From contig PLZT01000314.1 of the NCBI GenBank assembly GCA_003152255.1, positions 1 through 6,427 of the forward strand: a stretch of 6,427 nt of DNA. The letters are read 5' to 3'. Source of the stretch: Methylocystaceae bacterium (GTDB lineage Bacteria > Pseudomonadota > Alphaproteobacteria > Rhizobiales > Beijerinckiaceae). Below, piece by piece: positions 5,815 to 6,427 of the stretch. The translations under genes and the position numbers were made by a program. Under the pieces are notes generated by a model, which made no database searches, had not been told where the DNA came from, and saw nothing but the letters and a program-made list of their open reading frames with translations. Positions within the stretch are counted from its first letter, which is position 1; every line of letters starts with the position of its first letter.

Positions 5815-5911
5815 CTAGAGTTGACGGACTTTCGCGACCGGAACTTGCTCCGGTAGTCTTATCTTGCGCGATTTCCTGTCGCCTGGATGATTCCATCCGA
5901 GCGGAAAGCGC

Positions 5912-6142
5912 GCAAAAAGCGGAAGCCCGGCCAGGTTTTTACAAGCGATGACGCGGGCAATCCTTGGCGATGGTAGCGCGCTCACGGTAAATTTTCCCGT
6001 AAGCCCACCAATTTCGCGATGTCTCGGGGTAGGGCGAAGCCTGTTCGCTGGTCTTGTGATAGCTTGGCGCTAGTTTATCGTTGGCGCGATCCCGCGAGGC
6101 GACGGCTAGACGCGCTCGCGGCAATTCGAGGGAACATCAAAT
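5912..6142. other. Intergenic stretch upstream of the DUF3096 gene
   Basis: This 231-base region should carry the promoter of the DUF3096 gene. I cannot pick out a convincing -35/-10 pair; TTGTGA at 6054 has no well-spaced -10 partner. A 61-codon minus-strand frame starting with TTG (6124-5939) has no recognisable domain and ordinary intergenic base composition, so I leave it uncalled. Confidence 0.5.
6128..6133 (+). promoter_or_regulatory. Ribosome binding site of the DUF3096 gene
   Basis: GAGGGA lies 9 bases before the ATG at 6143, a normal spacing. It supports translation of this very short gene. Confidence 0.7.
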
Positions 6143-6286
6143 ATGGCAATTGGCATCGCGCATCTTCAACCCATAGTCTCGCTGATCGCTGGCGTCCTGA
6201 TACTGATTATGCCCCGGCTGCTCAATTACATCGTGGCGATCTACTTGATTATTTCGGGCGTCATCGGGCTGGGACTGGTGCGCTGA
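6143..6286 (+). CDS. DUF3096-family small membrane protein, 47 residues
   Basis: A tiny, very hydrophobic protein that fits the DUF3096 family both in length and in its hallmark pattern: HLQPIVSLIAGVLILIMPRL followed by LNYIVAIYLIISGVIGLGL. Two membrane helices are visible, about residues 8-23 and 28-45, joined by a Pro24-Arg25 turn. The whole protein should therefore be a helical hairpin in the inner membrane. The function of the family is unknown to me. It is too short for routine gene calling, but the good ribosome binding site, the family match and GC-rich third positions in its second half support it. It stands alone on the plus strand and converges on gabD. The strand of the neighbours on both sides is opposite, so it is not in an operon within this window. 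Confidence 0.85.
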   Translation: MAIGIAHLQPIVSLIAGVLILIMPRLLNYIVAIYLIISGVIGLGLVR

Positions 6287-6302
6287 CCTCATGCGAAAGC
6301 GG

Positions 6303-6316
6303 GGGCCGCGCGGCCC
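6303..6316. terminator. Palindromic stem-loop between DUF3096 and gabD
   Basis: GGGCCGCGCGGCCC is a perfect 14-base palindrome, giving a five-pair stem with a GCGC loop. It lies 16 bases after the DUF3096 stop and 7 bases beyond the gabD stop. A bidirectional terminator is the natural reading, but neither side has a T-tract. Confidence 0.4.
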
Positions 6317-6323
6317 ACGTCTG

Positions 6324-6427
6324 CTACATTCCGCCAAGGCACACATATTTGATCTCCAGATAATCATCGAGACCATAACGCGAGCCCTCGCGCCCCAGAC
6401 CGGATTGCTTGATCCCGCCGAACGGCG
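6324..6427 (-). CDS. gabD: Succinate-semialdehyde dehydrogenase, C-terminal end only (partial)
   Basis: The last 33 complete codons and the TAG stop of an aldehyde dehydrogenase that enters from the right edge. The residues [14 protein letters not shown], then [18 protein letters not shown], match the C-terminus of GabD-type NAD(P)-dependent succinate-semialdehyde dehydrogenases, in which the KxSGLGREG segment is followed by YxxxDYLEIKYxCLGG. The enzyme oxidises succinate semialdehyde to succinate in the cytoplasm, at the end of the GABA shunt. The catalytic Cys and Glu lie upstream, outside the window. The DYLEIKY ending favours GabD over other aldehyde dehydrogenases such as betaine aldehyde dehydrogenase, but only the tail can be judged. 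Confidence 0.85.
   Translation of the reverse strand, partial: PFGGIKQSGLGREGSRYGLDDYLEIKYVCLGGM

Larger units (their letters stand above)
5692..5911. repeat. 220-base imperfect palindrome: extragenic repeat made of two head-to-head 110-base arms
   Basis: Reading 5692-5801 against the reverse complement of 5802-5911 without any gap gives 80 identities in 110 positions. The best blocks are GCGCTTTCCG at the outer end, the GGAGCAAG block at 5752-5759, and AGCTTGCT at the centre. The symmetry centre (5801.5) is exactly the middle of a CTAA loop. Outer symmetry stops abruptly beyond 5692/5911. It contains no coding frame worth calling. I read it as a dispersed extragenic palindrome (REP/MITE-like); a similar unit is familiar to me from Methylocystis-like genomes, but no copy number can be seen here. 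It lies about 94 bases upstream of the barrel gene and 232 bases upstream of the DUF3096 gene. No transposase and no clear target-site duplication flank it. Confidence 0.85.

Noticed and set aside
5687..5896. Minus-strand frame of 69 codons within the palindrome
   Set aside because: It lies wholly in the repeat element; the reading frame is a by-product of its structure.
5939..6124. Minus-strand frame of 61 codons ending in IYRERATIAKDCPRHRL
   Set aside because: I considered a transposase remnant because of its position beside a repeat, but I recognise no family motif. It starts with TTG and lies where the DUF3096 promoter should be.
6019..6363. Plus-strand frame of 114 codons across the DUF3096 gene
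   Set aside because: It overlaps the DUF3096 gene in a different frame and ends inside gabD; it has no domain and no ribosome binding site.
1..6427. CRISPR array, tRNA, rRNA, phage or plasmid genes
   Set aside because: I saw no regularly spaced repeats, no tRNA-like cloverleaf, and no integrase, transposase, replication or toxin-antitoxin genes.

Overview
The window looks like chromosomal DNA from a GC-rich alphaproteobacterium, most likely of the order Hyphomicrobiales (Rhizobiales). Three things point there: a MucR/Ros-family regulator (a family essentially confined to Alphaproteobacteria), a small DUF3096 membrane protein, and an extragenic palindromic repeat of a kind I associate with Methylocystis/Methylosinus-like genomes. 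The genus-level guess rests on memory of sequence style and has not been checked.

Left part (1-3693, all minus strand): a compact operon read in the order macA, macB, small c-type cytochrome. The macB GTG start overlaps the macA TGA stop by 2 bases (GTGA), and the cytochrome ATG lies 7 bases after the macB stop with a GAGG ribosome binding site between them. MacA (periplasmic adaptor) and MacB (ABC ATPase plus permease) should form a tripartite efflux or secretion pump with a TolC-like channel, which is not encoded here. The cytochrome gene is open at base 1, so its C-terminus is outside the window.

Middle part (3694-4770): a 503-base divergent intergenic region, then a plus-strand MucR-like regulator (4197-4685). 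The regulator lacks the second zinc-binding histidine and carries an AT-hook-like RGRP tail. Its leader contains an AT-rich island and a hairpin. A GC-rich stem-loop separates it from the convergent gene that follows.

Right part (4771-6427): a minus-strand exported protein, probably an outer-membrane beta-barrel resembling BcsS of cellulose biosynthesis. Upstream of it is a 220-base near-palindrome (5692-5911) made of two head-to-head 110-base arms that match at 80 of 110 positions without a gap. Next come a 47-residue DUF3096 membrane protein on the plus strand, which is easy to miss because it is so short, and the last 33 codons of a succinate-semialdehyde dehydrogenase (gabD) entering from the right edge on the minus strand. 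No tRNA, rRNA, CRISPR array or intact insertion sequence is visible.

Most of the window is ordinary. The parts most worth a second look are the self-symmetric repeat with its mutually exclusive hairpins, the unusual MucR variant, and the translational coupling of a c-type cytochrome to a MacAB pump.
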